Source: Oscillospiraceae bacterium (GTDB lineage Bacteria > Bacillota > Clostridia > Oscillospirales > SIG519). Taken from it: 45,655 nucleotides of DNA. The translations under genes and the position numbers were made by a program. The notes below the pieces were generated by a model, which made no database searches, was not told the origin of the DNA, and worked only from the letters and a program-made list of their open reading frames with translations. Shown piece by piece: positions 9,748 through 19,024 of this stretch (position 1 is the first letter of the stretch; each line of letters starts with the position of its first letter). The stretch is taken from contig SVMS01000016.1 of the NCBI GenBank assembly GCA_015067255.1, positions 1 to 45,655 of the forward strand, read 5' to 3'.

Positions 9748-10521
9748 TTAAATATATTTTCTATAATTTATTTTCAACCTTTCCTTTTTGGTAGGCTGAT
9801 ATTCATCAATAATAAACTTTCCTTTTTTTCTTATGGTTATAACAGCACCGCATTTAACCGGAGTATCTGTTTTTAAAACTTCTTTTCCATCCATCAATAC
9901 AAGACCTTTTAATACAGCTTCCTGCGCCTTAGTGCGTGAGGTTTCAAGCAAACAGCCTGTTACACAGTCAATTCTCATAGCGCTTGCAAAGCCTGTTTTT
10001 TCTTCAAAGGCTTTTTCAAGCTTAGGCAAAGCCTCAAATCCGACTATTTCTAAATTTACTCCAACTCCGCCCACTTTAAAAACATTTTGAATTATGAAAT
10101 CGGAAACTTCGTTTATGACAGCAATAAAGCAAGCTTTAGGGGTAATTATTATATCCCCTATAGCTTCTCTTTTTATCCCCAATGACATAAGTGTTCCTAA
10201 AAAATCACGGTGAGAAAGTCTAGAAAGCTGAGAAGATGAAATGCTGATAATTTTTATAGGCAGCTTTTCACAGTCACAGTAAGTGCTTCCTATAATCGCC
10301 ATTACCCTATCGCAATCCTGTGCAATACTGTAAAAATTATATTCTTTGAAAAGCGCCTTATTAAAAATATCTTCACAAAGCTTTCTTTGTCTTAAATCTA
10401 AAAAAGACGTATATTTCAAGCAATGCTTTCTTTCGCTATCCTTAATCAAGTCAAGTATATGCGCAGCAAAAATTTTATCTTCACTGTCTGCCACAGTCCG
10501 TAAAATTTCTTCTCTTCTCAT
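9748..10521 (-). CDS. ylmH: S4-domain RNA-binding protein YlmH (RqcP2-like)
   Basis: YlmH proteins carry a C-terminal S4 RNA-binding domain and have been linked to ribosome quality control on stalled 50S subunits. Here the S4 domain is at about 180-245 (CVTGCLLETSRTKAQEAVLK then VLMDGKEVLK), after an N-terminal domain with LSHRDFLGTLMSLGIKRE, which is strongly conserved in the family. The 257-aa length is typical. It sits between ylmG and divIVA as in Bacillus. Confidence 0.9.
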   Translation of the reverse strand: MRREEILRTVADSEDKIFAAHILDLIKDSERKHCLKYTSFLDLRQRKLCEDIFNKALFKEYNFYSIAQDCDRVMAIIGSTYCDCEKLPIKIISISSSQLSRLSHRDFLGTLMSLGIKREAIGDIIITPKACFIAVINEVSDFIIQNVFKVGGVGVNLEIVGFEALPKLEKAFEEKTGFASAMRIDCVTGCLLETSRTKAQEAVLKGLVLMDGKEVLKTDTPVKCGAVITIRKKGKFIIDEYQPTKKERLKINYRKYI

Positions 10522-10553
10522 AAAAATTGCCTTTCATTTTACAAACTCAAGCA

Positions 10554-10838
10554 TTAAAACAGACTAAACAGAGGAACTCCCAATATACGTCTTATTGCAT
10601 CAAGCAAAAGAAACAAAACAATTACGGAAAAATCAATTGGGAAATTTCTTAAAAATTCCGATTTGTTAAGCAACGTACGTATAGGTCTGATTAACGGGTC
10701 AAGCAAGGTTTGAACAAACAAATATACTTTTAACGGTCTGCCTGCGAAAATACAGACATATGATAAAATTATATATGCCCACAATAGCACGTCTAAAAAA
10801 GAAAAAAACCAGCTTAATGCTACTATAACAAAGTCCAT
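10554..10838 (-). CDS. ylmG: YggT/YlmG family membrane protein
   Basis: A 94-aa protein with two hydrophobic segments (about 1-28 and 65-88) separated by the conserved loop VQTLLDPLIRPIRTLL, typical of YggT proteins. The family is found beside sepF in Gram-positive division clusters; its biochemical role is not established. Gap of 37 bases to sepF. Confidence 0.88.
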   Translation of the reverse strand: MDFVIVALSWFFSFLDVLLWAYIILSYVCIFAGRPLKVYLFVQTLLDPLIRPIRTLLNKSEFLRNFPIDFSVIVLFLLLDAIRRILGVPLFSLF

Positions 10839-10875
10839 TTCATAATACTCCCGAATGCTGTTTTCCTATTAAAAA

Positions 10876-11280
10876 TTATAAAAACATACTTCCGCTTTCA
10901 AGCTCTTCCAATTGTTCTCCGCTGATATCTGAATTACTGGGAACAATTATATATGTTGCAACGGAAACCTTCTTAACCTGTCCTCTGAGTGCAAAAGAAA
11001 CGCCCGCCAAAAAGTCAATAATTCTGCGAGAGCTTTCCTTTGTTGTGCTTTCAAGATTTAAAACAACTACTTTTTTATCAAGAAGATGGTTTCCGATAGA
11101 AAGGCTTTCATCAAACTTTTCAGGCTTACAAATAACAAAAGAAAGCTTTGAGCCTGAAGATTTTCCTTCGGAATCACGTTTCTTAGGAGAAACTTCGGTT
11201 TCTTTTTCTTGCTCTACTATGTTCTCTTCGTCCTCCTCGATAAGACCAAATTTGTCCTTAAAAGTATCAAATACGCCCAT
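10876..11280 (-). CDS. sepF: Cell division protein SepF
   Basis: SepF tethers FtsZ to the membrane and stabilises the Z ring. The 134-aa protein starts with an amphipathic MGVFDTFKDKFGL membrane-targeting helix, then an acidic/polar linker (about 15-45), then the SepF core (CKPEKFDESLSIGNHLLDKK, VVVLNLEST, RRIIDFLAGVSFAL). It belongs to the ylmE-sepF-ylmG-ylmH-divIVA cluster. Confidence 0.93.
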   Translation of the reverse strand: MGVFDTFKDKFGLIEEDEENIVEQEKETEVSPKKRDSEGKSSGSKLSFVICKPEKFDESLSIGNHLLDKKVVVLNLESTTKESSRRIIDFLAGVSFALRGQVKKVSVATYIIVPSNSDISGEQLEELESGSMFL

Positions 11281-11312
11281 TTTTAAATCTCCTTTTTTAT
11301 GTATTATTTATT

Positions 11313-12017
11313 TTAATTTTTATATTCTCTTTTTCCAAACATAAGGCTTCCGACTCTCACCATATTTGAACCGCATAAAATTGCTTCTTCAAAATCGTTT
11401 GACATTCCCATAGATAAAAAGTCCATACTTATATTATCTATGTTTTTTGCCTTTATGTCAATAAATTTCTTATGCATTTTCTTAAAATATTCCACTGTTT
11501 TTTCTTTATTTTCACAAACCGGCGGAATTGCCATTAAGCCGCGCACTTTCAAATTTGAAAATTCGGCTGATTTTTTTAAAAATTCTTCTACCTCTTCAAA
11601 TCCAATTCCTGATTTGTTAATCTCATTTCCGATATTTACTTCAACGAGAATATCCATTGTTTTATTTATTTTAATACATTGTTTATTTATTTCTTCGCAA
11701 AGCTTAAAGCTGTCTACAGATTGAATCATACTAACCTTGTCAACAATCTGCTTTACCTTATTTGTTTGAAGATGCCCGATAAAATGACAGGTAAATTTAT
11801 CTTTTAAAATTTCGTATTTTTCATTAAGCTCCTGCGCTTTATTTTCACCGATTATATCAATTCCTGCTTCTTTCACCTTTAATATACGATGGGCATCAAC
11901 GGTTTTTGTAACGGCAATAATTGTAATATCCTCGGGATTCTTTCCTACACTTTTTGCAGCTTGAGCAACTTTTTCTTTTATAATCAAAGCATTTTGAATT
12001 TCCATATTCATTACCAT
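11313..12017 (-). CDS. ylmE: YggS-family pyridoxal phosphate homeostasis protein
   Basis: PLP-binding single-domain TIM-barrel protein that buffers pyridoxal phosphate; it has no known catalytic reaction. The PLP lysine is in IIAVTKTVDAHRI, and the family motifs IGENKAQEL, HFIGHLQTNK and LSMGMSNDFEEAI are all present. There are three ATGs in the first five codons; the one at 12017 is preferred because AGGAT lies four bases upstream. It follows the HlyD-like gene by 6 bases. Confidence 0.92.
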   Translation of the reverse strand: MVMNMEIQNALIIKEKVAQAAKSVGKNPEDITIIAVTKTVDAHRILKVKEAGIDIIGENKAQELNEKYEILKDKFTCHFIGHLQTNKVKQIVDKVSMIQSVDSFKLCEEINKQCIKINKTMDILVEVNIGNEINKSGIGFEEVEEFLKKSAEFSNLKVRGLMAIPPVCENKEKTVEYFKKMHKKFIDIKAKNIDNISMDFLSMGMSNDFEEAILCGSNMVRVGSLMFGKREYKN

Positions 12018-12023
12018 TTTATC

Positions 12024-13247
12024 CTATGAAATAATTTTTCCGTCAAAAAGCTCTTTTCCTTCAACAACTATATATTCATTTGGCTGTAAAGCACGTTTTG
12101 TTCCTTCCTGAGAAGAAGCTATTATCATATAGTCGTCTTTTGAGAAAAGCACCTTGACCTCTTTGAACTGAATTTGAGAGCCCGCCTGAACATATACTCC
12201 CGTAACATCTTCAACCATTCTTACAGCATCTCTGTTAACTCTGTATCCGCTATAAGTATTTGTTATAACGTCAACCTTTTCAAAACGAAGATTGACAAAA
12301 GAAGAATCATAGTATTCACACTTAAAAATAATATATATGTTCTCACTGTCAACTTGCTCTGTATGGACAACAACAGCAGGAATGATATCGCTGCTTGCTG
12401 ATTTTATTCTGAGATTTAAAGTATCATCTACATTATAGCTTTTAAATTCAGACGTCGGAAGCGTCGTAGCATAATACCAATAAAATTCAGTTGCAATTTT
12501 TCCGATATAATTTTCAGGCTTATCGGAGCCTTTTTCCAACGCTGATACTGTTAAAAAGGCTTCGTATCCGTTTTCTAACATTTGAGCAGGATTTATAAGA
12601 TTTTCATAACCGTCAAAATGTGAAGAGAAAAAACCTGATTTTTCAGCCTTAACTGTTCCCGATTTAATATCGGAAGCGCTTTGCAATCCCTTTAGCTGAT
12701 TTTTTAAATCATTGATATAAGTGTCTATATCTTCAATTTCACCTAAAACAAGCTGCTTTTTTATAAGCAACAGCTGTAATTCGTTTACCTTATTCTGATA
12801 CTCAGCCATATCTCCCGAAAGCTTCATTTCGTTAATTGAATTAACTGCATTATCAATAGAAATTTCAAGACCTGTTGCATCTGAAAGATAAAGGTCAGTA
12901 TCGTTTTTACCGCTTTCAAAAAGGGCGATTTTATTTTCAATATCACGAATCTGAGCTCTTTGCTCAGCTGTACCTGTTTTTGAATAAACGGTTGCGATTG
13001 TTGAGCTTTTCTTAACTCTCTCCCCGTCACTCAAGCTATATTGAGGAGTACCGCTTACCGACGAACGTATAATTTCTTCAGTTCTGAAGGCTATTCCTTG
13101 GGTTTCATAGCTGTCATACGCTGTAAAGCTCTTAAGCTTTTCAGTCTTTATAGGGCTGGAAAACAAAATAAAGCTTTGATATATAAAATAGAAAGCAACA
13201 ATTAAAATTGCAAGACCTATATAAAGTTTTGCTGTTTTTTTATTCAT
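12024..13247 (-). CDS. HlyD-like membrane-anchored adaptor protein
   Basis: A 407-aa protein with an N-terminal membrane anchor (about 7-30, LYIGLAILIVAFYFIY) and a large external part. Heptad-like helices lie at about 95-190 (RAQIRDIENKIALFESG; YQNKVNELQLLLIKKQLVLG), and the flanking beta-rich halves resemble the lipoyl/barrel parts of HlyD/RND-type membrane fusion proteins (ERVKKSSTIATVYSKTGT; C-terminal QEGTKRALQPNEYIVVEGKE). No transporter partner is encoded nearby. It is read with ylmE and sepF, so a cell-envelope or division role is more likely than efflux, but that is inference. Confidence 0.65.
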   Translation of the reverse strand: MNKKTAKLYIGLAILIVAFYFIYQSFILFSSPIKTEKLKSFTAYDSYETQGIAFRTEEIIRSSVSGTPQYSLSDGERVKKSSTIATVYSKTGTAEQRAQIRDIENKIALFESGKNDTDLYLSDATGLEISIDNAVNSINEMKLSGDMAEYQNKVNELQLLLIKKQLVLGEIEDIDTYINDLKNQLKGLQSASDIKSGTVKAEKSGFFSSHFDGYENLINPAQMLENGYEAFLTVSALEKGSDKPENYIGKIATEFYWYYATTLPTSEFKSYNVDDTLNLRIKSASSDIIPAVVVHTEQVDSENIYIIFKCEYYDSSFVNLRFEKVDVITNTYSGYRVNRDAVRMVEDVTGVYVQAGSQIQFKEVKVLFSKDDYMIIASSQEGTKRALQPNEYIVVEGKELFDGKIIS

Positions 13248-13291
13248 TTTCTTTCACTTCCGAATTGAAACCTTCGTTTGCTTATATTTTA

Positions 13292-14236
13292 TCATATATT
13301 GATGAAACTTTCCACCATATTTTTACAATGCGAAAAAATTTGGTCAAAATCCTTAAATTCATCAATATTAATCCAATTTATGCGTGTATCCTTCTTAAAC
13401 CAGGTAAGCTGACGCTTGGCATATCTTCTGCTTTCCTGTTTTATTTTGTCGACCGCTTCTTCAAGTCCGATACCGTTTTCAAGATAATCTCTAAGCTCTT
13501 TATAGCCTATTGCCTGTATTGCAGTAGATTTTTCCGGTAAATCCATTTCAAAAAGTTCTTTTACTTCCTGCAAAAGTCCATTTTCAAGCATTATATCAAC
13601 ACGTAAATTTATACGTTCATAAAGCTTTTGTCTGTCTGCATAATTAAGACCTATAATAAGAGGTTCGTAAGGGCTTTCTTCAAGCCTTGATTTTTCATTA
13701 TGCTCGCTCTGAGAAACTCCTGTTACTTTATAAATTTCTAACCCTCTGATAATTCTTTTAACATCGTTCTCGTGAAGTCTTGATGCTACTACAGGGTCAA
13801 CCTCTCTCAGTTCTTCAAGTAATACTGCTCCGCCTTCATTTTTTGCTCTTTCTTCAAGAAATGCTCTGTACTCATAATCTGCTTTATAGCTTCCTAAATT
13901 CACATTATCAATAAAAGAGTTGATATAAAGACCTGTACCGCCCACAAGAAAAGGTAATTTTCCTGATACTGATATTTCTTTCACGGCTTTTTGAGCGTGT
14001 TCCTTAAACTTAGCAACGTCAAAGCAATCCCACGGCTCAACAATATCAATAAGATGATGCTTTATCCCCTGCATCTCTTCTTTCGAGGGTTTAGCAGTCC
14101 CGATAGTCATATGCTTATATATCTGCATTGAGTCACCGGAAACAACCTCGCCGTTAAAATATTTGCAAAGCTCTATAGAAAGCTTTGTTTTCCCCGTAGC
14201 TGTCGGACCGACAATTACAATAATTTTTTGTTTCAC
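13292..14236 (-). CDS. miaA: tRNA dimethylallyltransferase
   Basis: Adds the dimethylallyl group to A37 of tRNAs reading UNN codons; MiaB, encoded in the same block, then methylthiolates the product. The P-loop GPTATGKTKLSIEL, the substrate motif GDSMQIYKHMTIGTAKP and GTGLYINSFIDN are visible. At 314 aa it has the usual length. The start is GTG at 14236 with ACGGAG six bases upstream; that ribosome-binding site lies just outside a repeat element that fills the gap to mutL. Confidence 0.96.
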   Translation of the reverse strand: MKQKIIVIVGPTATGKTKLSIELCKYFNGEVVSGDSMQIYKHMTIGTAKPSKEEMQGIKHHLIDIVEPWDCFDVAKFKEHAQKAVKEISVSGKLPFLVGGTGLYINSFIDNVNLGSYKADYEYRAFLEERAKNEGGAVLLEELREVDPVVASRLHENDVKRIIRGLEIYKVTGVSQSEHNEKSRLEESPYEPLIIGLNYADRQKLYERINLRVDIMLENGLLQEVKELFEMDLPEKSTAIQAIGYKELRDYLENGIGLEEAVDKIKQESRRYAKRQLTWFKKDTRINWINIDEFKDFDQIFSHCKNMVESFINI

Positions 14237-14249
14237 TTTATACTCCGTT

Positions 14250-14449
14250 ATAATGATTGTTGTTTGTCGAAACGCTTAAAAGCGTTTCAATAAGCCGATT
14301 TCTCGGCTTTGTGCAATTGAATTTTCATACTATTCAATTGCACACGACACTCATTGCAATGGTTATTGGCAAATTTTCTTTGAAAATTTGTTTCAAAATC
14401 AAAGATTTTGTGTCGAAACACATATGTTTCGACTAACTATAACCATTAT
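14250..14449. repeat. 200-base intergenic element with terminal inverted repeats and a hairpin array
   Basis: The ends are imperfect 24-base inverted repeats: left 14250-14273 (ATAATGATTGTTGTTTGTCG...) and right 14426-14449 (complement ATAATGGTTATAGTTAGTCG...), 20 of 24 positions matching. Inside are consecutive stem-loops: GAAACGCTT/AAGCGTTTC, AAGCCGA/TCGGCTT, GTGCAATTGAAT/ATTCAATTGCAC, CAAATTTTC/GAAAATTTG, AAAATC/GATTTT and GTCGAAACA/TGTTTCGAC. There is no ORF. It covers the mutL stop codon and ends three bases before the miaA ribosome-binding site. A smaller relative lies at 36600-36663. It looks like a MITE-like or palindromic intergenic repeat. Confidence 0.75.
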
Positions 14450-16362
14450 CTTTTAAACATTTTTTCAAGCTTTGTTTTAGTAAGCTCAACCGCAATAGGT
14501 CTGCCGTGAGGACAGTATTTTACATTTTCATATTCAAGTACTTTATTTACAAGCTCCTGCTTTTCTTTTTCAGAGGTATAGTATCCTGCTTTGATTGCGG
14601 CTTTGCACGCCACAGAATGAAGAATATCGTCTCTGACTTTTAAATCTGCAAGATTTGTCGCACCTCTTACAAGCTTCTGAGCAATTTCGCTTATTGCTGA
14701 CTCAATATCAGAATATTCCATAAGCTCCGGTACTTCTCTTACTATTACTGTACCAAAGCCAAATTCATCTATATAAAAGCCTAAGCTTTGGAGCTTTTCT
14801 TTATTAGACAATAATGCTTCCGATTCTGTTTTCGATAAATTCAAAGTAATGGGCTCTAAAAGAACTTGACTTTCAAAACCGTCTTCACGACTCTTTAGCT
14901 GTTCAAAAATTATACGCTCATGCGCCGCATGCTTATCAATTATAAGCGCCTTTTCAGAGTTCTGAGCTATTATATATGTTGAAAATAATTCTCCTGTTAC
15001 AATATAAGGGTCTGAAAACTCTTTTTCTTTCTGTTCAAGCTCAAGCTGAGTCTGCTTATTTATCTCAATTAAAGGCTCTTCCTTTACAATCGGAGCACTT
15101 ACAACAGGCTTTTCAAAGCTCTCTTTTTCACGAATTTCTTTTATATCCTCTTTTTTGAGAACATTCCAGGCAATTCCCAAATCATTACCAATTACACCTA
15201 TCCCGTCAGAGTGTAAAGTGTTTGGCTTTACATACTCTTGAGCATTTATTTCAACTTTAGGAATAACTGTTTGAGCTTTATTTTCCTGAGGAGTGCTTGG
15301 AGTTTTAAAAAAGAAATCCTCAATAAAATCATTTTTAGCTTCTTTAGGGCTGTCTATAGTCATTTCAACCCTGCCGCTATCTTTATCAAGTGTACTTTTT
15401 ACTGCATCACAGATAATATTGAACATCAAAGGCTCGTCAGAAAACTTAACCTGTGCCTTTTGAGGATGAACGTTGACATCTACGTCTTTAGGGTTAATTT
15501 TTACATTTAAAACGCAAGCGGGAAATTTTCCTCCCATAACGCTTCCTCTGTAACCATCCTCTAATGCGGCAGAAAAAAGCTTACTTTTTATGCTTCTTGA
15601 ATTAACAAAAAACAACTGCATATTTCTGTTAGCCTTTGAATAAACAGGCTTTGAAATATATCCCGATACCTCTGTTGAACCGGAAGTAAATTCAACCTCA
15701 AGCATAGATGAAGCAAAAAATTTTCCAAAAAGGCTGTAAATTACGCTCATAAGCTTGCCGTCTCCGGCGGTATAGAGAGCTTCTGCTCCATCCTTTATAA
15801 ACGTAAAGGCAATTTGAGGATTTGAAATAGCTGCATTTTGAACAACTGTTGAAATAAGTGCAGCCTCGGTGCTGTCCTTCTTCAAAAAGGCAAGTCTTGC
15901 AGGAGTGTTATAAAAAAGCTCCCTTACAACAACTGTTGTTCCATTTGCACAGCCACACTCTTTTTTATATATCAGCTCATTTCCTTCAACAAGTATATCA
16001 GTACCTGTTTGAGAGCTTTCTTCTTTTGTAATAAGCTGAGTTTTAGAAACTGCGCATATACTTGCTAACGCTTCGCCTCTGAAGCCTAAAGTATTTATAT
16101 TAAATAAATCATCGGCAGTAGAAATTTTGCTTGTAGCGTGTCTTACAAAAGCAGTTTCAGCATCTTCCTTTGACATTCCGCATCCGTTATCTGTTATACG
16201 TATGTATTCTTTACCGCCGTTTTTTATTTCGACGGTAATTTTGGTAGCGCCGGAGTCTACAGAATTTTCTATAAGCTCTTTAACCACACAGGAGGGGTTT
16301 TCAACGACCTCACCGGCAGCAATAAGCTCCGCTGTTTTTTTATCTAAAACTTTAATTTTCAT
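14446..16362 (-). CDS. mutL: DNA mismatch repair protein MutL
   Basis: Couples MutS mismatch recognition to strand nicking. The GHKL ATPase motifs are present (ELIENSVDSGATKITVEI; DNGCGM; GFRGEALASI). The C-terminal half carries the endonuclease motif DKHAAHERIIFE, as in MutL proteins of bacteria lacking MutH, and CPHGRP close to the end. At 638 aa it is full length. ATG follows AAAGGAGG. The stop codon lies within the terminal repeat of the element at 14250-14449. Confidence 0.97.
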   Translation of the reverse strand: MKIKVLDKKTAELIAAGEVVENPSCVVKELIENSVDSGATKITVEIKNGGKEYIRITDNGCGMSKEDAETAFVRHATSKISTADDLFNINTLGFRGEALASICAVSKTQLITKEESSQTGTDILVEGNELIYKKECGCANGTTVVVRELFYNTPARLAFLKKDSTEAALISTVVQNAAISNPQIAFTFIKDGAEALYTAGDGKLMSVIYSLFGKFFASSMLEVEFTSGSTEVSGYISKPVYSKANRNMQLFFVNSRSIKSKLFSAALEDGYRGSVMGGKFPACVLNVKINPKDVDVNVHPQKAQVKFSDEPLMFNIICDAVKSTLDKDSGRVEMTIDSPKEAKNDFIEDFFFKTPSTPQENKAQTVIPKVEINAQEYVKPNTLHSDGIGVIGNDLGIAWNVLKKEDIKEIREKESFEKPVVSAPIVKEEPLIEINKQTQLELEQKEKEFSDPYIVTGELFSTYIIAQNSEKALIIDKHAAHERIIFEQLKSREDGFESQVLLEPITLNLSKTESEALLSNKEKLQSLGFYIDEFGFGTVIVREVPELMEYSDIESAISEIAQKLVRGATNLADLKVRDDILHSVACKAAIKAGYYTSEKEKQELVNKVLEYENVKYCPHGRPIAVELTKTKLEKMFKR

Positions 16363-16384
16363 TGAAATATCCTCCTTTTTTATT

Positions 16385-18988
16385 TTAAATAATCTCTTTT
16401 TTGATTTCGTAAAGCAAATTAAGAGCTTCTATGGGTGATAATACATTTACATCGGTATCTTTAAGCTTTTGAATTATAGTGTCATTTATAGTGCTTTCAA
16501 AGGAAATTTGCATATCGTCATCCTCTTCAATATGAACAGCAGTAGATTTTTTCTTTTCGGGAATTTCCTGTTCACTTTCAATGCTTTTTAATATTTCCTT
16601 TGCTCTTTCAATAACAGCATTAGGTATTCCTGCAATTTTTGCAACCTCTATACCGTAGCTATCATCTGTTCCGCCTCTGACTATTTTTCTCAAAAAGGTT
16701 ATATCGTCGCCTTTTTTCTTTACAACTACGTTATAGTTTTTAACCCCTTCAAGCTTTCCTTCCAAATCGGTAAGCTCGTGATAATGAGTAGCAAAAAGAG
16801 TTTTAGCGCCTATTTTTTTCTTATCTGCCACATACTCAAGCACAGCTCTTGCTATACTCATTCCGTCAAATGTGCTTGTACCTCTTCCTATCTCGTCAAA
16901 AATCAAAAGACTTTTTTTAGTTGCGTTTTTAAGAATATAGGCAACCTCGCTCATTTCTACCATAAAGGTTGACTGACCTGCCGCCAAATCGTCCGAAGCT
17001 CCTACTCTTGTAAATATTTTATCTACTATTCCTATTCTTGCATAGCTTGCAGGCACGAAAGAACCTATTTGCGCCATAACAGTTATTATTGCCACCTGAC
17101 GCATAAAGGTAGATTTACCTGCCATATTAGGTCCTGTAATTATATGTAGATTTTCGTCCTTATTATCCAAATAAATATCATTTGCGACAAACATTGAGCC
17201 GCCCAACATTTTTTCGACAACAGGATGCCTGCCATCTTTGATATTTATTATATTTTCACAGTCCATTTCAGGACGTACATAGTTATTTTTTTGAGCTGTT
17301 TCCGAGAAAGAACACATAACATCAAGCTTTGCTATACCGTATGCAGCTCTCTGTATTCTTCTTATCTGCGAAGCTATCTTGTTTCTTAAATCAATAAACA
17401 GCTCATATTCAAGAGTATAAATACGCTCCTTCGCAGAAAGGATTTTATCCTCAAGTTCTTTGAGCTCCTGAGTTATATATCTTTCGCAATTTGCAAGAGT
17501 TTGTTTTCTGATATATTCTTCGGGAACAAGCTCTTTATACGAATTTGTAACCTCTATATAATAGCCAAAAACTCTGTTATAGCTAATTTTGAGATTTTTA
17601 ATGCCTGTTCTTTCTTTTTCCCTATTTTCTGTTCTTTTTATTACGTCAGAAACATTATTAACTATATCAATAAGTTCGTCTAACTCGCTGTTATATCCCC
17701 TTTTAATCATTCCTCCCTCTCTTATTGAGAAAGGAGGTTCTTTGACAATAGCAGAGCCTATAAGCTGTGAAATATCGTCAAGATTATCAATGTCATTGTA
17801 AATTTCGTTGATAAGCGCCGTAGTAAAGCCTGATATCATTTTTCTGATATCGGGGAAAAGAGATATAGTTTGATATAAGGACAAAAGGTCCTTTGCATTT
17901 GCGCTTCCCAAAGCTATTCTTGACATAAGACGCTCTATATCATAAGTACTGTTAAGGAGCTCTGAAATCTCTTGCCTTGTAATATGATTATCGTTAAGCT
18001 CGCTGACTGCATTAAGTCTGTTATTTATAGTAACAATATTTATAAGAGGCTGTTCAATATATTTTTTCATCAAACGGCTTCCCATAGCTGTTTTGGTTCT
18101 GTCAAGAACCCATAAAAGAGAGCCTTTTTTCTCTTTATTACGCATAGTTTCGGTAAGTTCAAGATTTCTTCTTGTGGATAAATCAATATCCATTGTCTGC
18201 GCTTGTTCGTAAAGCTTAAGCTCGTTTATATGAGATAGCTCTGTTTTTTGTGTATTATTAAGATAATTCAAAAGCACAGCTACAGAATAAATCGCAGGAC
18301 TCCATTTTTCGAAATCAATATCTTTACATTTATCTTGGAAATGAGAACGAACAATATTTGACGCTTCACTGTCCCCTATTTCCTGAGAAATAGTTTGCAT
18401 ACATTCTAAGCGTTTTGATAGAAAGGCATTTATCTCTTTTATCTTCTGAGTCTGAGAAGTAATAACAACCTCACTGGGCGTAAATTTACCCAGCTCATTT
18501 ATAATTTTATCGTAACGTTTTTCTGTTATTTGAGTGGCAAAAAGCTCGCCTGTAGATACATCTGCAAAAGTAATTCCTGTCCCGTCAGCTCTTGAAATCA
18601 AAGCACATATATAATTATTTTTCTTCTCATCTAAAGCTTCTGTATCAGTGAGAGTACCGGGTGTTACTATCTTAACAACCTCACGTTTAACAAGACCCTT
18701 TGCTTGAGAGGGGTCCTCAGTTTGTTCGCATATTGCCACTTTATAGCCTTTATTTACAAGACGGGCAATATATCCGTCGCTACTGTGAAAAGGCACTCCG
18801 CACATAGGAGCTCTTTCTTCTTGACCGCAATCTCTGCCTGTCAAAGTCAGCTCCAACTCTTTAGAAGCAAGCTTAGCATCGTCAAAAAACATTTCATAAA
18901 AGTCACCTAAGCGATAAAAAAGCACGGTATCTTTATACTGTTCTTTGATTTCTAAATATTGCCTCATCATAGGAGTAAACTCTTTCAC
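16385..18988 (-). CDS. mutS: DNA mismatch repair protein MutS
   Basis: Mismatch-binding ATPase. The Phe-x-Glu mismatch wedge is in RLGDFYEMFFDDA near the N terminus. Walker A is GPNMAGKSTFMRQ, Walker B is LLIFDEIGRGTSTFDG, and GATHYHEL-type switch residues follow (FATHYHELTDL). I place the start at the GTG at 18988 (MKEFTPMMRQYL, 867 aa) because AGAGGTG lies about six bases before it; a GTG three codons earlier (18997) is also open. It lies 22 bases before mutL and after the YmcA-like gene. Confidence 0.97.
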   Translation of the reverse strand: MKEFTPMMRQYLEIKEQYKDTVLFYRLGDFYEMFFDDAKLASKELELTLTGRDCGQEERAPMCGVPFHSSDGYIARLVNKGYKVAICEQTEDPSQAKGLVKREVVKIVTPGTLTDTEALDEKKNNYICALISRADGTGITFADVSTGELFATQITEKRYDKIINELGKFTPSEVVITSQTQKIKEINAFLSKRLECMQTISQEIGDSEASNIVRSHFQDKCKDIDFEKWSPAIYSVAVLLNYLNNTQKTELSHINELKLYEQAQTMDIDLSTRRNLELTETMRNKEKKGSLLWVLDRTKTAMGSRLMKKYIEQPLINIVTINNRLNAVSELNDNHITRQEISELLNSTYDIERLMSRIALGSANAKDLLSLYQTISLFPDIRKMISGFTTALINEIYNDIDNLDDISQLIGSAIVKEPPFSIREGGMIKRGYNSELDELIDIVNNVSDVIKRTENREKERTGIKNLKISYNRVFGYYIEVTNSYKELVPEEYIRKQTLANCERYITQELKELEDKILSAKERIYTLEYELFIDLRNKIASQIRRIQRAAYGIAKLDVMCSFSETAQKNNYVRPEMDCENIINIKDGRHPVVEKMLGGSMFVANDIYLDNKDENLHIITGPNMAGKSTFMRQVAIITVMAQIGSFVPASYARIGIVDKIFTRVGASDDLAAGQSTFMVEMSEVAYILKNATKKSLLIFDEIGRGTSTFDGMSIARAVLEYVADKKKIGAKTLFATHYHELTDLEGKLEGVKNYNVVVKKKGDDITFLRKIVRGGTDDSYGIEVAKIAGIPNAVIERAKEILKSIESEQEIPEKKKSTAVHIEEDDDMQISFESTINDTIIQKLKDTDVNVLSPIEALNLLYEIKKEII

Positions 18989-19024
18989 AAAAAACACCTC
19001 TGTACGTTAATTTTGAAAAATCTT

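Noticed and set aside
14250-14449. CRISPR-like array
   Set aside because: The hairpins differ in sequence and size, and there are no equal direct repeats with regular spacers.
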